The translations under genes and the position numbers were made by a program. Positions 23,607-32,861 of a DNA stretch of 64,000 nt are shown piece by piece. The notes under the pieces were generated by a model. That model was given only the letters and a program-made list of their open reading frames with translations, searched no databases and was not told the DNA's origin. Position 1 is the first letter of the stretch, and every line of letters begins with the position of its first letter. Origin of the DNA: CAYUNE01 sp964446115 (GTDB taxonomy: Bacteria > Desulfobacterota > Desulfobulbia > Desulfobulbales > Desulfobulbaceae); assembly GCA_964446115.1 (NCBI GenBank), contig CAYUNE010000027.1, positions 124,001 to 188,000 of the forward strand, in the 5' to 3' direction.

Positions 23607-25433
23607 TTACTTGAGCAGCATGTCCTTTGCAAAGTTTTCCGGATACCGTTTCGGGAGATACCTGCCGAGATAGGCGCGGGCTTCATCGCTGTTCCGGCAC
23701 CTGAGCATACGGGTGCCCAGCCGTTGCAGCCGGCCTGCCTCCGAGCTTCTGATCAGCTGTTTGACCAGGGGGATCATCCCCGGCCGCATGCTGAGTTCAT
23801 CTACCCCCAGGCCGAGAAGAACGGGAACGTAGACCAGGTTTCCGGCCATTTCCCCGCACAGCGATACCTCGATCCCCGCTTCGTGGGCCGCATCCACCGT
23901 ATGCTTGATCATCCGTAATACCGCCGGATGAAACGGATCATACATATGGGCGACGTTTTCGTTTTCCCGGTCAATGGCCAGGGAGTATTGAATAAGGTCG
24001 TTGGTGCCGATACTGAAGAAATCGGCCGCATGGGCCAGGGAATCAGCCATGATCACGGCACTGGGCACCTCGATCATGATGCCGATTTCAACATCCGGCC
24101 GGAAGGCGAGCTGATCTTTCTGCAGATCCGCCATGACCGCAGCAATGGTTTTTTTTATGCGGAGGAATTCATCCAGGGAGGTGATCATGGGCAGGAGGAT
24201 GCGTAGCCTGCCGGCGGCAGCCGCCCGCAACAGGGCCCGGAGCTGGATGGTGAAAAGGGCGGGTTCCTGCTGGAAATAGCGTATGGCCCGCAGGCCGAGG
24301 GCTGGATTTTTTTCCGGAAGAAACCGATTGTCGGCAAGGCAGAGGCGGTCCGGGAATTTGTCCCCGCCCACATCCAGTGTCCGGATCGTCACCGGCTGCG
24401 GGGCAAGAACGGCGAGAAGATCCCGATAGACCTGGAACAACTCTTCTTCTCCGGGAGGTCTCTCCCTCAAGAAGTAATCGAATTCACTACGAAAGAGCCC
24501 AATGCCGTCGGCGCCGCTGCGGACGACGGCGTCCGCCTCGTTGACCATTTCGATATTGGCGGCGACCCTGATGCGGAGACCGTCCCGGGTTTCGGGTATG
24601 AGGTGGGCGGCGGCGGCCAGTCGGTGTGAGAGGCGCTGCTCTTTGCGACGTTGGCAGGCAAAACTCCGTTGTTGCTCCAGGTCCGGGTGGAGGTATACCT
24701 TGCCGCTGGTACCGTCGAGAATCAAAAGGTCGTCGGTTGCCAGCAGCTGGGAGCAGCGGTGCAGACCAATGACGGCGGGGATACCCAGTGACTGGGCGAC
24801 AATGGCCGTATGTGAGGTCACGCCGCCCTTTTCCAGGATCAAGCCGATGAGGTCGCAACAGGAGTGAAGTTTAAGGATCTCCTCGGGTGAGGCGTCCCGG
24901 GTGACGACGATAACCGGCTGGGTGACATCTTCAACCGGATCGGAGCCGCGACCGGCCATGGCGGCGAAAATTCTGTCGGCCACATGCTTGATGTCATTAT
25001 ACCGTTCCCGGATGTAGGGGTCGTTGATCCGGGAAAACTTTTCACTGATCCGCCGCAGGGCCTTGGCCAGGGCCCATTCCGCATTGATCTTCCGGGTTGT
25101 GATGATTTCGATGGTCCGGTCGAAGATCATCCGGTCCCGGATCATCAGCCGATGGCCGTCGATGATCGACAGCGAGTCGACCAGGTCGCCGGCAAACTGG
25201 TTGCGCAGCTCCAGCAGTTCCTCTTCCGCCCTCCGGGTTGCCAGTTTGAAACGGGTCACCTCGATATCGATTTGCCGGTCGGGAAGATGATACCAGCCGG
25301 TGCGGCGGGTACGGCGTTTGATCACAAGGGCCCGGCCCATGGCCTTGCCCGGTGAAGCGCCGAGGGCATGCAGGGTTTGCGGGCGTTCGTTGTTGCTGCG
25401 GCCGTTTGGCTGGGAGGCGCCTGTTTTTTTCAT
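23607..25433 (-). CDS. ptsI: Phosphoenolpyruvate-protein phosphotransferase (PTS enzyme I)
   Basis: The 608 aa protein has the EI phospho-His site GGVTSHTAI (about residue 207), the PEP-binding segments GLFRSEFDY and RTLDVGGDKF, and the SLCGEMAGN block (about 524). It transfers phosphate from PEP to HPr. No GAF domain precedes it, so it is PtsI-like rather than PtsP. The start at 25433 was chosen because its ATG overlaps the HPr stop (ATGA) behind GGGAGGAGGTGAC. No EII permease or IIA gene is nearby, so it probably serves a regulatory phosphorelay. Confidence 0.95.
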   Translation of the reverse strand: MKKTGASQPNGRSNNERPQTLHALGASPGKAMGRALVIKRRTRRTGWYHLPDRQIDIEVTRFKLATRRAEEELLELRNQFAGDLVDSLSIIDGHRLMIRDRMIFDRTIEIITTRKINAEWALAKALRRISEKFSRINDPYIRERYNDIKHVADRIFAAMAGRGSDPVEDVTQPVIVVTRDASPEEILKLHSCCDLIGLILEKGGVTSHTAIVAQSLGIPAVIGLHRCSQLLATDDLLILDGTSGKVYLHPDLEQQRSFACQRRKEQRLSHRLAAAAHLIPETRDGLRIRVAANIEMVNEADAVVRSGADGIGLFRSEFDYFLRERPPGEEELFQVYRDLLAVLAPQPVTIRTLDVGGDKFPDRLCLADNRFLPEKNPALGLRAIRYFQQEPALFTIQLRALLRAAAAGRLRILLPMITSLDEFLRIKKTIAAVMADLQKDQLAFRPDVEIGIMIEVPSAVIMADSLAHAADFFSIGTNDLIQYSLAIDRENENVAHMYDPFHPAVLRMIKHTVDAAHEAGIEVSLCGEMAGNLVYVPVLLGLGVDELSMRPGMIPLVKQLIRSSEAGRLQRLGTRMLRCRNSDEARAYLGRYLPKRYPENFAKDMLLK

Positions 25434-25702
25434 GTCACCTCCTCCCTGCATTCAAGGAGATCGGCCATGGCCCGCATGGCCTCCTCGGCATCCTCGCCGC
25501 TGATGCGGATGGAAACGACGGCACCGCATCCCGCCGCCATGCCGAGAATATCGAGGATCGATGAGCAGTCCGCCGTGCGCTCACCGCAGGTGAGCAGGAT
25601 GCGCGAGGAAAATCCGGCGGCCGTCTCCACCAGGTTGCAGGCCACCCGGGTGTGGACGCCGTGCTCTTTTTTAATGATAAAGGTGCGTTCCAGGGTTTTC
25701 AC
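25430..25702 (-). CDS. HPr family phosphocarrier protein (GTG start)
   Basis: The 90 aa protein is an HPr with phospho-acceptor His17 and Arg19 in EHGVHTRVA, a diverged form of the usual GLHARPA motif. Ser48 in SSILDIL lies at the regulatory serine position. It carries phosphate from EI to EIIA-type or regulatory partners. It starts with GTG inside the stop of the upstream gene (TAGTG, 1 nt overlap) and its own stop overlaps the ptsI start, so all three genes are translationally coupled. Confidence 0.92.
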   Translation of the reverse strand: MKTLERTFIIKKEHGVHTRVACNLVETAAGFSSRILLTCGERTADCSSILDILGMAAGCGAVVSIRISGEDAEEAMRAMADLLECREEVT

Positions 25703-26115
25703 TACTTGATGACGTGCAGTTTGGGTTTTCCCGGGCCCGTGGTTTTTTTCCCCTCACTGTCGGACGGCGGCCCCGGAACCGCGGGAGCTGGAATGTCGAT
25801 GGCCTTGATGAAACGCGACTCACCGCCCATGGTGAATATTTCCTGACCGGTGAGCTGTTCGGTCCGTAAAAACCAGGTGATATTCTGCGGAGGGACGGAG
25901 AGGAGATGCATTTGCACCTGCCACCACTCGTCCCGTTTGCTCCTGTCCCGTTCGATTGCCGTGACCAGGGCATAGACCAGCATCCGGGGTTTGAGGGCGG
26001 CGATGAGGACGATATCGCCCACCCGGGTGCTCTCCTTGAAGTTGATGTTGTCCTGTAATTCCCGGACCAGTTTTTCCATCGTTTCCATGTTGCGTGCTTC
26101 GTCGTCTGCGGCCAT
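25702..26115 (-). CDS. Conserved protein of unknown function in the EI/HPr operon
   Basis: The 137 aa protein has a charged N-terminus, a likely small beta-rich core (RVGDIVLIAALKPRMLVYALVTAIERD, WWQVQMHLLSVPPQNITWFLRTEQLTG) and a Pro/Lys-rich disordered tail. No signal peptide or membrane helix is seen. It shares 1 nt with the HPr gene, implying coupled translation. The family is not recognised. A second Met at 26088 is a possible start. Confidence 0.65.
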   Translation of the reverse strand: MAADDEARNMETMEKLVRELQDNINFKESTRVGDIVLIAALKPRMLVYALVTAIERDRSKRDEWWQVQMHLLSVPPQNITWFLRTEQLTGQEIFTMGGESRFIKAIDIPAPAVPGPPSDSEGKKTTGPGKPKLHVIK

Positions 26116-26180
26116 AACCCGTCATGCTTCCACGTGCCTTCATCCTGCAGCCATTCCTGCGGCGGGAAATGAAAAAAGAA

Positions 26181-27932
26181 TCAGGCGTCGCCGGTCAGAA
26201 CATCGGCCTCAAGTTTGAACTCGTTGCCGGTATTGTAGAACCGGCCGTTTGTGATCCTGTACATCTTCAGGCCCTCCAGGATCGGCATGATCACCCGGTT
26301 GACCAGGAGGCTTAATCTCTCCGCCTCCCCTTCATCTTCGATGGTCAGCGTGGTGCCCGCCCAGCCGGCGAAGGTCTGGAGCACCCCGAGGAGCTGTTCG
26401 GTCCTGATGAAGGTGACGGCGTTGTTTTTTTCACCCATACCGTTGTCGATTCGCCGGTAGAAGGGGTCGTTGACCAGTTTTTCGGAGCCGTCTGCGGCAA
26501 GAACGGCTTCGATCTGTTCGCGGCTGTCGGCAACGATGAGCAGATCATCGACCCAGGCGTATGAGGGTTGCAGCAGGCCGCCGGCCGCCTGGATGGAGGT
26601 AACGGGAGTGGAGTTGACCATATCGTATTTCACCGGCAGGCCGTCCAGAGATTTTCGGAGGATTTCTTCCATCCGGGCCCGGTCCTTTATCTGCAGGAAA
26701 AAACACATCATGGGCAAGGGCACGTAGTGGTCGGCGTTGACGTTGGCGACACTGAGGGCAAAGTTTCGTCCAAAAAGCGCAGAGAGCTCCGCAATGCCGA
26801 GTCCCGTTGTCTTGAGCAGGGTTTCCTCCAGCCATTCCACCGGATCATATCTGAAACCCCGCCATTTGGATAACCAGATATTGAGATCGAAATAATTTGT
26901 CCAGAAGTAGAGGAGCTGGTTGCCCGGCACCAGGGCAAGGGAGCGGTTGGCATCCGGCAACCGCCGGAAGAGGGTTTTTTTTGGCGCTGCATGATCGGAG
27001 GAATCATAGTGCAGGGCGGCGGTATATGAAAGCCGCCTGCCCTGGGATGAGGCGGTGATCACCATGGTGCTGATTCCGCCGTTGACGGCGGCTGCCGCGG
27101 CCAGGTTGAGGATTCGTTGCCGCAGGGGTGGCGGCAGGTAGAGCCGGTCTTGCCGCAAGAGACGGCAGAGACGGTCAAGCTTGCAGTAACCGAAGAGCCG
27201 GTGATCGCCGCCAAGACCATCGGGCATTTCATCGGAGGCCCGGGAGGCGGCTGCGGGCAGCCGGTGACGAAGCCGGTCGATGCAGCGCCGTAACGGCTGT
27301 GGTGAAAAGGCGGCCATCAGCAGGCCGTCGGCCGTTGCCGTGAAAAGCGTCAGGGATTCCGCGCTGCTTTCCGTCTTCCCCGGTCCGGGGGGCATGGGCC
27401 TGTCGCGGTCCAGAAAAACGCGGCGTATGGCGATACCCTCATATTTTTCCACAAGCTGCTGAGCCTTTCCCGCCAGCAGCCTGCCGAAAAAGTCAAGCAG
27501 GGCGGCCCGGTGGCGGGGTCGTACCACCGCCACCAGCTGATCCAGCGCCGCTCCCGCGTACCGCTCCGTGCCGCCGGCGTCGGGCACGGTCAGGGCCAGA
27601 ACCACCTGGCGGCCGAACAGTTCTTTCATAACGGGATTGTCCACCTGGGCGGCCACGGCCCGGATCCGGCGTTCGATCCCCCGGCAGCGGGATTGCTCGA
27701 TTCCCAGTTCCCGGCAGAGAAGGCCTCTGTCCACCTCGCCGAGTTTTTTCGCAAGCCGGGATGTACGAAAGCGTGAAAGCGTTGTGATGGGATCGGTGAG
27801 TTCGATGATCAGCGGAGTGTCTACGGCCAGAAGGTCGGCGGGAACAGCGGGCGTCCCCACCTGGTTGATCAGCAGATAGCCGGCTGTTCCGACGAGGCCG
27901 AGGGCTATGAGAATAAGGAGAAGCCGTTTCAC
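26181..27932 (-). CDS. Membrane-anchored periplasmic protein of unknown function (DUF3352-like)
   Basis: The 583 aa protein has one N-terminal helix (residues 4-22), then a large soluble region that should be periplasmic. Repeated segments of the type TADGLLMAAFS and WVDDLLIVADSREQIEAVL, and a terminal VNRVIMPILEGLKMYRITNG, resemble DUF3352-type proteins that show pairs of similar domains. Function is unknown. The start overlaps the stop of the upstream hybrid kinase by 4 nt, so the two are co-translated and may act together. Confidence 0.65.
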   Translation of the reverse strand: MKRLLLILIALGLVGTAGYLLINQVGTPAVPADLLAVDTPLIIELTDPITTLSRFRTSRLAKKLGEVDRGLLCRELGIEQSRCRGIERRIRAVAAQVDNPVMKELFGRQVVLALTVPDAGGTERYAGAALDQLVAVVRPRHRAALLDFFGRLLAGKAQQLVEKYEGIAIRRVFLDRDRPMPPGPGKTESSAESLTLFTATADGLLMAAFSPQPLRRCIDRLRHRLPAAASRASDEMPDGLGGDHRLFGYCKLDRLCRLLRQDRLYLPPPLRQRILNLAAAAAVNGGISTMVITASSQGRRLSYTAALHYDSSDHAAPKKTLFRRLPDANRSLALVPGNQLLYFWTNYFDLNIWLSKWRGFRYDPVEWLEETLLKTTGLGIAELSALFGRNFALSVANVNADHYVPLPMMCFFLQIKDRARMEEILRKSLDGLPVKYDMVNSTPVTSIQAAGGLLQPSYAWVDDLLIVADSREQIEAVLAADGSEKLVNDPFYRRIDNGMGEKNNAVTFIRTEQLLGVLQTFAGWAGTTLTIEDEGEAERLSLLVNRVIMPILEGLKMYRITNGRFYNTGNEFKLEADVLTGDA

Positions 27933-30916
27933 ACCTGTTTGCTTGTCGTTTTTTCGGACGCCGCCTTTTGCCGGGTTCGGTTCAGATTGGCTTCGATAAC
28001 CTTGAAAAAGGTCTCGGCAACAATGGGTTTGGAGATGTAATCATCCATGCCCGCCTGGAGACATTTGTCGCGATCGCCCTGGATGGCGTGGGCGGTCATG
28101 GCCACGATGGGGATATGGCCGCCCCGCTCCTTTTCCTCCTCTCTGATCAGGGAGGTAGCCTCCAGGCCGTCGAGTTCCGGCATCTGGATATCCATGAGGA
28201 TGAGATCGAACTGTTCGCGTCGCCATCTGGCTACCGCGTCTCTGCCGTTTTCCACGGTGGTGACCTGATATCCCTCTTCCTCGAGCAGGGCGACGGCTAA
28301 GGTGGTGTTGATGAACTCGTCTTCGGCCAGGAGAATACGCACCTCGTCAAAGGAGTATGGAGCGGAGGTTTCCTCTTCACCGGTCTGCTCCGGCGGCCGG
28401 TCGAGTTCAGCGGCGGGCAGCGAGAATTCCGCCGTAAACCAGAAGGTCGATCCCTTGCCCAGCTCGCTTTCCAGGCCGATCTCTCCGCCCATGAGGGACA
28501 CGAGCTGGGCGGCGATGGACAACCCCAGGCCGGTGCCGCCGAATTTACGTGAATGGGAGGCATCGGCCTGGGAAAAGGCCTCGAAGATCGTTTTTTTCTT
28601 GTCCGGAGCAATGCCGATACCGGTATCGATGATCTGAAAGTAGAGCAGGACCTTGTCAGCGTCCCCGTTGACCTGTTCTTTGAGGGTGATGTCGACGGTA
28701 ACACTCCCCTTGAGGGTAAACTTGATGCTGTTGCCGGCAAGATTCAGAAGGATCTGGGTGAGGCGTGAACTGTCGCCCACCAGATTTTCCGGAATCCGAT
28801 CATCCACGCTGCAGGTGAAGAAGATTCCCTTGTCGCGGGCCAGCAGGGTCAGGAATCCCGATGCCTCATCAATGGTGTCGCGGAAGTTGAAGGCCCGGCC
28901 TTCCAGTTCCAGCCGACCCGCCTCCACCTTGGAAAAGTCCAGGATATCGTTGATGATACGCATCAACCGTTCCGCCGATGCCTTGATGAGTTGCAGATGC
29001 TTGCGCTGGCCTTCCTGGAGGTTGGTCTTAAGCAGCAGGTCGGTGAGGCCGATGACGCCGTTCATGGGGGTGCGGATTTCATGGCTCATGTTGGCGAGGA
29101 ACTGGCTCTTTGATTTGCTGCCCTCTTCGGCCTGCTCCTTGGCCTTCTGCAGATCCTCCTCGATTTTTTTGCGGTTGGTGATATCGTCGATGACCCAGAC
29201 GATGCCGCGGGAGAGATCCTCGGCATCCAGGGCCTTGCCCTTGAATAGACAGGTGATGACGGAGCCGTCCTTGCGTTTGAGGGGATATTCGATATTCTCG
29301 ACGTCGTTGTGCTCCAGTCCCTCATAATAGAGACGGCCGAATTCCAGAAAGTCGTGCTCGGAGACATGGAAGATCAAGCTGCTCTTGCCGATCACCTCCT
29401 CCCGGTTGTATCCCATGATGTTACAGAATTGCTGGTTGGCGGCAACGATGATTCGCTCCCGCACCAGGACGATTCCCACCAGGCTGGCGGCGAGGATACT
29501 CTTCTGTTCCTGCAGCAGGTGCTTTAGTTCGCGTTCGCTCTCTTTCCTCTCGCTTATATCCCGCAGGGCCGCCTGGACGATGCTTTGTCCCTGCCAGGGA
29601 ATGGCGGTGAGTACGACTTCGACCGGGAAGATGGTGCCGTCGGCCCGCTTGTGAATCCACTCAAAGCGAACATGCCCCTGTTTGCAGGATCTGGTGATAT
29701 ATTTTTTTCCCAGGCTCTCCGAATCGCGGCCGTCCGGTTGCAGGGCAGGGGAGAGGTCCCGCAGTTTTTTCTGCAGAAGTTCTTCCTTGCGCTCATGGCC
29801 GAACATATTGGCCGCGGCATAGTTGCACTCGACGATGTGGTTGTTTTCCAGGATAAGAAGTCCATCCCTGGTGCAGTCAAAGAGCATGCGGTGTTTGAGT
29901 TCTCCCTCCTTTTCCGACCAGGGGGAGGGAGGCATGCTCCCTCTCCTGCTCCCGGCGACACGCCTTGCTCTGCCGGGATCCGTTTTGACCAGGGTATAGA
30001 TAATCACCGCAGTCATGGCCAAGAGTGCGGTTGTCAGCATGAGAATCCAGTCCAGAGGGTGGGGGCAGGGCATGAGGGTGACGATGCGCCAGCCGTTGAA
30101 GGCAAGCGGCTGCGAGGTCACATGGACCCGTGCCTGCTGAATCCGGATGAAGGGATTTGCCTCCGGCGGATTGCGCAGCAGAAAGAAGAGCGGGTCCAGG
30201 GGGCTGTTGCCGAACTGACGGCTCTGCCGCAGGGTGTCCCGCCGGGCCGGTTCCAGGTCAAAGGCGGCCCTGAACAGCCAGGCCTCGTCCGTGGCGGCGA
30301 AAACGATGCCGTCGGGGGAGAGCAGCATGGCATCCCGGAAGGCATCGGTCTCGCGGATGGAAAAGTCGATGCTCGCCAGCCCCACCTTGATGACCGCCAC
30401 ACCCACAGGATCGGGGTTGCCGAGATCATAGACCGGGGCGCTGAAATAGATTCCCCTTTTCCCGGTGGTCACCCCCAGGGCGGCATACTGTACATTTTTG
30501 CCGTTGACGGCTCCGGTGAAATAGGGCCTGAAGCCATATTGCTTGCCGGTGAGGGTCTTGTTGCCGTCGCCGTAGGGCGAGCAGGCCACCACCGTTCCGG
30601 ACTGGTCCAGGATATAGACGATGGAGGCGCCCAGCACCTCCCTTGCCGTCACCAGCTTGCCGAGGACGGCCTTGTTATCCGGAACTGCGGTTCCCGAACA
30701 GACGGCGATGACATCCCGGTTCAGGGCCAGCCGGGAAACGGCATCGTCGAAATAGTGGAAGATATACTGATCGATCTCCTTGGCCACTGCGGTGGTGGCG
30801 TTTTGCTGTCTGGTTGCGGTGAGGGTGGCGGCATAGCGGTCGGCGCCCACGACAATACCGATGATCGACAATGCGGCAAGGAGAACAACGATTCCTATTT
30901 TGATCCGTAACGACAT
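27929..30916 (-). CDS. Hybrid sensor histidine kinase with periplasmic Cache-type sensor
   Basis: The 995 aa protein begins with a membrane helix (about residues 7-27). A double-Cache-like periplasmic region with GKQYGFRPYFTGAVNGK and YFSAPVYD extends to a second helix near 300-320. Two PAS domains follow (about 345-465 and 475-590). HisKA has MSHEIRTPMNGVIG (phospho-His), HATPase_c has DTGIGIAPDKK and GGTGLGLSI, and a receiver domain carries DLILMDIQMPELDG. It senses an unknown periplasmic ligand. Its operon leads through a DUF3352-like protein to HPr and EI, an unusual pairing with a PTS phosphorelay. Confidence 0.92.
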   Translation of the reverse strand: MSLRIKIGIVVLLAALSIIGIVVGADRYAATLTATRQQNATTAVAKEIDQYIFHYFDDAVSRLALNRDVIAVCSGTAVPDNKAVLGKLVTAREVLGASIVYILDQSGTVVACSPYGDGNKTLTGKQYGFRPYFTGAVNGKNVQYAALGVTTGKRGIYFSAPVYDLGNPDPVGVAVIKVGLASIDFSIRETDAFRDAMLLSPDGIVFAATDEAWLFRAAFDLEPARRDTLRQSRQFGNSPLDPLFFLLRNPPEANPFIRIQQARVHVTSQPLAFNGWRIVTLMPCPHPLDWILMLTTALLAMTAVIIYTLVKTDPGRARRVAGSRRGSMPPSPWSEKEGELKHRMLFDCTRDGLLILENNHIVECNYAAANMFGHERKEELLQKKLRDLSPALQPDGRDSESLGKKYITRSCKQGHVRFEWIHKRADGTIFPVEVVLTAIPWQGQSIVQAALRDISERKESERELKHLLQEQKSILAASLVGIVLVRERIIVAANQQFCNIMGYNREEVIGKSSLIFHVSEHDFLEFGRLYYEGLEHNDVENIEYPLKRKDGSVITCLFKGKALDAEDLSRGIVWVIDDITNRKKIEEDLQKAKEQAEEGSKSKSQFLANMSHEIRTPMNGVIGLTDLLLKTNLQEGQRKHLQLIKASAERLMRIINDILDFSKVEAGRLELEGRAFNFRDTIDEASGFLTLLARDKGIFFTCSVDDRIPENLVGDSSRLTQILLNLAGNSIKFTLKGSVTVDITLKEQVNGDADKVLLYFQIIDTGIGIAPDKKKTIFEAFSQADASHSRKFGGTGLGLSIAAQLVSLMGGEIGLESELGKGSTFWFTAEFSLPAAELDRPPEQTGEEETSAPYSFDEVRILLAEDEFINTTLAVALLEEEGYQVTTVENGRDAVARWRREQFDLILMDIQMPELDGLEATSLIREEEKERGGHIPIVAMTAHAIQGDRDKCLQAGMDDYISKPIVAETFFKVIEANLNRTRQKAASEKTTSKQV

Positions 30917-30957
30917 GGCAAGAGTGGTAATCGACGCGTGGTGTGAAGATGCGGTGC

Positions 30958-31020
30958 CTGTGACCGATTACAGTTAGGGAGTATGATATACCGCAGGGTT
31001 ACATACCCTGTGATCGGTTA
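30958..31020 (+). repeat. 63-nt intergenic element, copy D (closest to consensus)
   Basis: The copy starts CTGTGACCGATTACAG and ends CTGTGATCGGTTA. These two arms form a 13 bp stem, allowing two G-T pairs. Between them lies GTATGATATACCGCAGGGTT and a small GGGT/ACCC hairpin. The preceding GTGTGAAGATGCGGTG resembles the right arm of the long-form hairpin, so this may be a deletion derivative of the long form. Confidence 0.85.
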
Positions 31021-31185
31021 TTTATACTATTGTTTCATATCGGAGCTGAAATGTCAGCTAGTGTCTGTGCGGAAATGGTATTTTTGCCCGGCTGCTCCAG
31101 GCGGGTCATGCAAAGAAGGAAAGTCATCCCGTCTGGAACAGTGAGTAAAATTCGGGCGGCAATCGGCGGTTGTTCGCCGTAACCA

Positions 31186-31214
31186 TTGACCCCTTCTTCT
31201 ATCTCCTGTAATAC
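31186..31214 (+). promoter_or_regulatory. Candidate sigma-70 promoter giving a near-leaderless transcript
   Basis: TTGACC (31186-31191) and TAATAC (31209-31214) have 17 nt spacing. A start about 7 nt downstream would fall at the ATG (31222), which has no Shine-Dalgarno sequence, so the message may be leaderless. Confidence 0.45.
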
Positions 31215-31221
31215 TTTGACG

Positions 31222-31983
31222 ATGATGACCACGATTCCCGATATCGCCATTGAAGATGTCAGCTTCGCTTATGCCCGTGTTCCGGTGCTTGAGAACGTCA
31301 ACCTCACCATCGCTCCGGGGGAAAAGGTGTGTATCGTCGGCCCCAACGGCGGCGGCAAGACTACGCTGATCAAACTCATCCTCGGCCTGCTGATTCCGGA
31401 TCAGGGAAATATCCGGGTCTTCGGCGATCCCCCCCGTCGGGCGGCGCGCCGCATCGGCTACGTTCCCCAGTATGCCCATTACGACCCCGATTTCCCGGTG
31501 ACGGTCTTTGATGTCGTGCTCATGGGCAGGCTGCATGGTCCACGGCCGCGGGGCTACAGCCGGGAAGACGAAAAGGCGGCGACCCGCGCTCTTGAAAACA
31601 TGCATCTTGCCTCTCTGGCCCACCGGCTCTTCTCGGAAATTTCCGGAGGACAGCGTCAGCGGGTGTTGATTGCCCGGGCTCTGGCCACCGGAAACAGGCT
31701 GCTGATCATGGACGAGCCCACCGCCAACATCGACGCCGGGTCGGAACAGTATCTCTTCGACCTGCTCAGCGCGCCGGAGCGCGATCTCACCGTGTTGATG
31801 ATCACCCATGAGATGGGTGTGGCCTCCCGCTTTTTCGAAAGCATCGTCTGCGTCAACCGGCAGGTGGTCGTCCATCCCACCAGCGAGCTCACCGGCGAGA
31901 ACATCCGCGAAATCTACGGCGGCGATCCGCTCCTGATCCGCCATGATCACCGCTGTTCCCTGGAGGGGCACAGCCATGATTGA
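31222..31983 (+). CDS. Zinc/manganese-type ABC transporter ATP-binding protein
   Basis: The 253 aa ATPase shows Walker A GPNGGGKTT, the signature ISGGQRQR, Walker B NRLLIMDEPTANID and a switch His in ITHEMG. The GGGKTT form with YVPQYAHYDPDFPVTVFDVVLMGR is typical of ZnuC/MntB-like proteins of the metal family. It energises import of Zn2+ or Mn2+ through the adjacent permease. The C-terminal HDHRCSLEGHSHD tail is histidine-rich and could sense metal. ATG 31222 replaces an upstream TTG frame start; no ribosome site is seen. It overlaps the permease gene by 8 nt. Confidence 0.9.
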   Translation: MMTTIPDIAIEDVSFAYARVPVLENVNLTIAPGEKVCIVGPNGGGKTTLIKLILGLLIPDQGNIRVFGDPPRRAARRIGYVPQYAHYDPDFPVTVFDVVLMGRLHGPRPRGYSREDEKAATRALENMHLASLAHRLFSEISGGQRQRVLIARALATGNRLLIMDEPTANIDAGSEQYLFDLLSAPERDLTVLMITHEMGVASRFFESIVCVNRQVVVHPTSELTGENIREIYGGDPLLIRHDHRCSLEGHSHD

Positions 31984-32812
31984 GACCGTGGCGGCGCTGT
32001 TTGATCCGGATGCGGCCTTTTTTCGCTACGCCCTGATCACCGGACTGCTGGCCAGTGTCGCCTTCGGCGTCATCGGCACCTTTGTGGTGGCGCGTCGCAT
32101 TTCCTACCTGGCCGGAGCCGTTTCCCACTGCGTTCTCGGTGGCATCGGCGCCGCGCTTTTTCTGCAGTACCGTTTTGACCTGCCCTGGCTCGACCCCATG
32201 TATGGAGCCCTTGCCGCCGCATTGCTTGCCGCCTTTGTCATCGGCACGGTCAGCCTACGCGGCAGCCGGCGGGAGGATACGGTTATCGGCGCCATCTGGT
32301 CGCTGGGAATGGCCGCGGGAATGCTCTTCATCGCCGGCACTCCGGGCTATGCGGATCCCATGAGCTATCTCTTCGGCAACATCCTGATGATCTCGAAAAC
32401 CGATATCTATCTGGTCGCCTGGCTGGATCTGCTGGTGGTCGGCGTGGCCTGGTTTTTTTATCCGCAGCTGCTGGCCGTCTGTTTTGACGAGGAATATGCC
32501 AGGCTGCGCGGCCTGCATACCGGTTTTTACTTCCTGTTGCTTCTCTCCCTCACCGCGCTGACCGTGGTGCTCCTGGTCCGGGTGGTGGGCATTGTCATGG
32601 TCATCGCCCTGCTCACTCTGCCCGCTGCCGTTGCCTCCGGACTGACCAGGGGGCTCCGGCAGATGATGGCGGTGGCCGTGCTCGTCTGCATGGTCTGTGT
32701 CACCAGCGGGCTGTTTTTGAGTTATAGCCTTGATCTGCCGGGCGGACCGCTGATCATCTGCATTGCCGGGATCTGTTATCTGTTGATGCTTGCGGCGGGT
32801 CGCCGCGTCTGA
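31976..32812 (+). CDS. Zinc/manganese-type ABC transporter permease
   Basis: The 278 aa protein has about eight membrane helices and resembles ZnuB-type (ABC-3) permeases. Visible features are the N-terminal FFRYALITGLLASVAFGVIGTFVVARRISYLAGAVSHCVLGG and the ALLTLPAAVA block near the end. ATG 31976 was chosen because it follows GGAGGGG and overlaps the ATPase stop. A substrate-binding protein (ZnuA-like) is absent from the window, so it must be encoded elsewhere. Confidence 0.92.
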   Translation: MIETVAALFDPDAAFFRYALITGLLASVAFGVIGTFVVARRISYLAGAVSHCVLGGIGAALFLQYRFDLPWLDPMYGALAAALLAAFVIGTVSLRGSRREDTVIGAIWSLGMAAGMLFIAGTPGYADPMSYLFGNILMISKTDIYLVAWLDLLVVGVAWFFYPQLLAVCFDEEYARLRGLHTGFYFLLLLSLTALTVVLLVRVVGIVMVIALLTLPAAVASGLTRGLRQMMAVAVLVCMVCVTSGLFLSYSLDLPGGPLIICIAGICYLLMLAAGRRV

Positions 32813-32861
32813 AGAGCTCCCGCGGCAATCCTCTTTCCTGATGCGTTGGGCGCAAATCCCC

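Larger units (their letters stand above)
30917..31221. other. Divergent intergenic region
   Basis: It holds one copy of the 64-nt element and a possible promoter for the ABC transporter; no gene is seen. Open frames on both strands here lack ribosome sites. Confidence 0.5.

Noticed and set aside
29585..30910. 441-codon plus-strand frame opposite the hybrid kinase
   Set aside because: Composition (Gly/Asp/His-rich, no domains) and full overlap with a clear kinase show it is a shadow.
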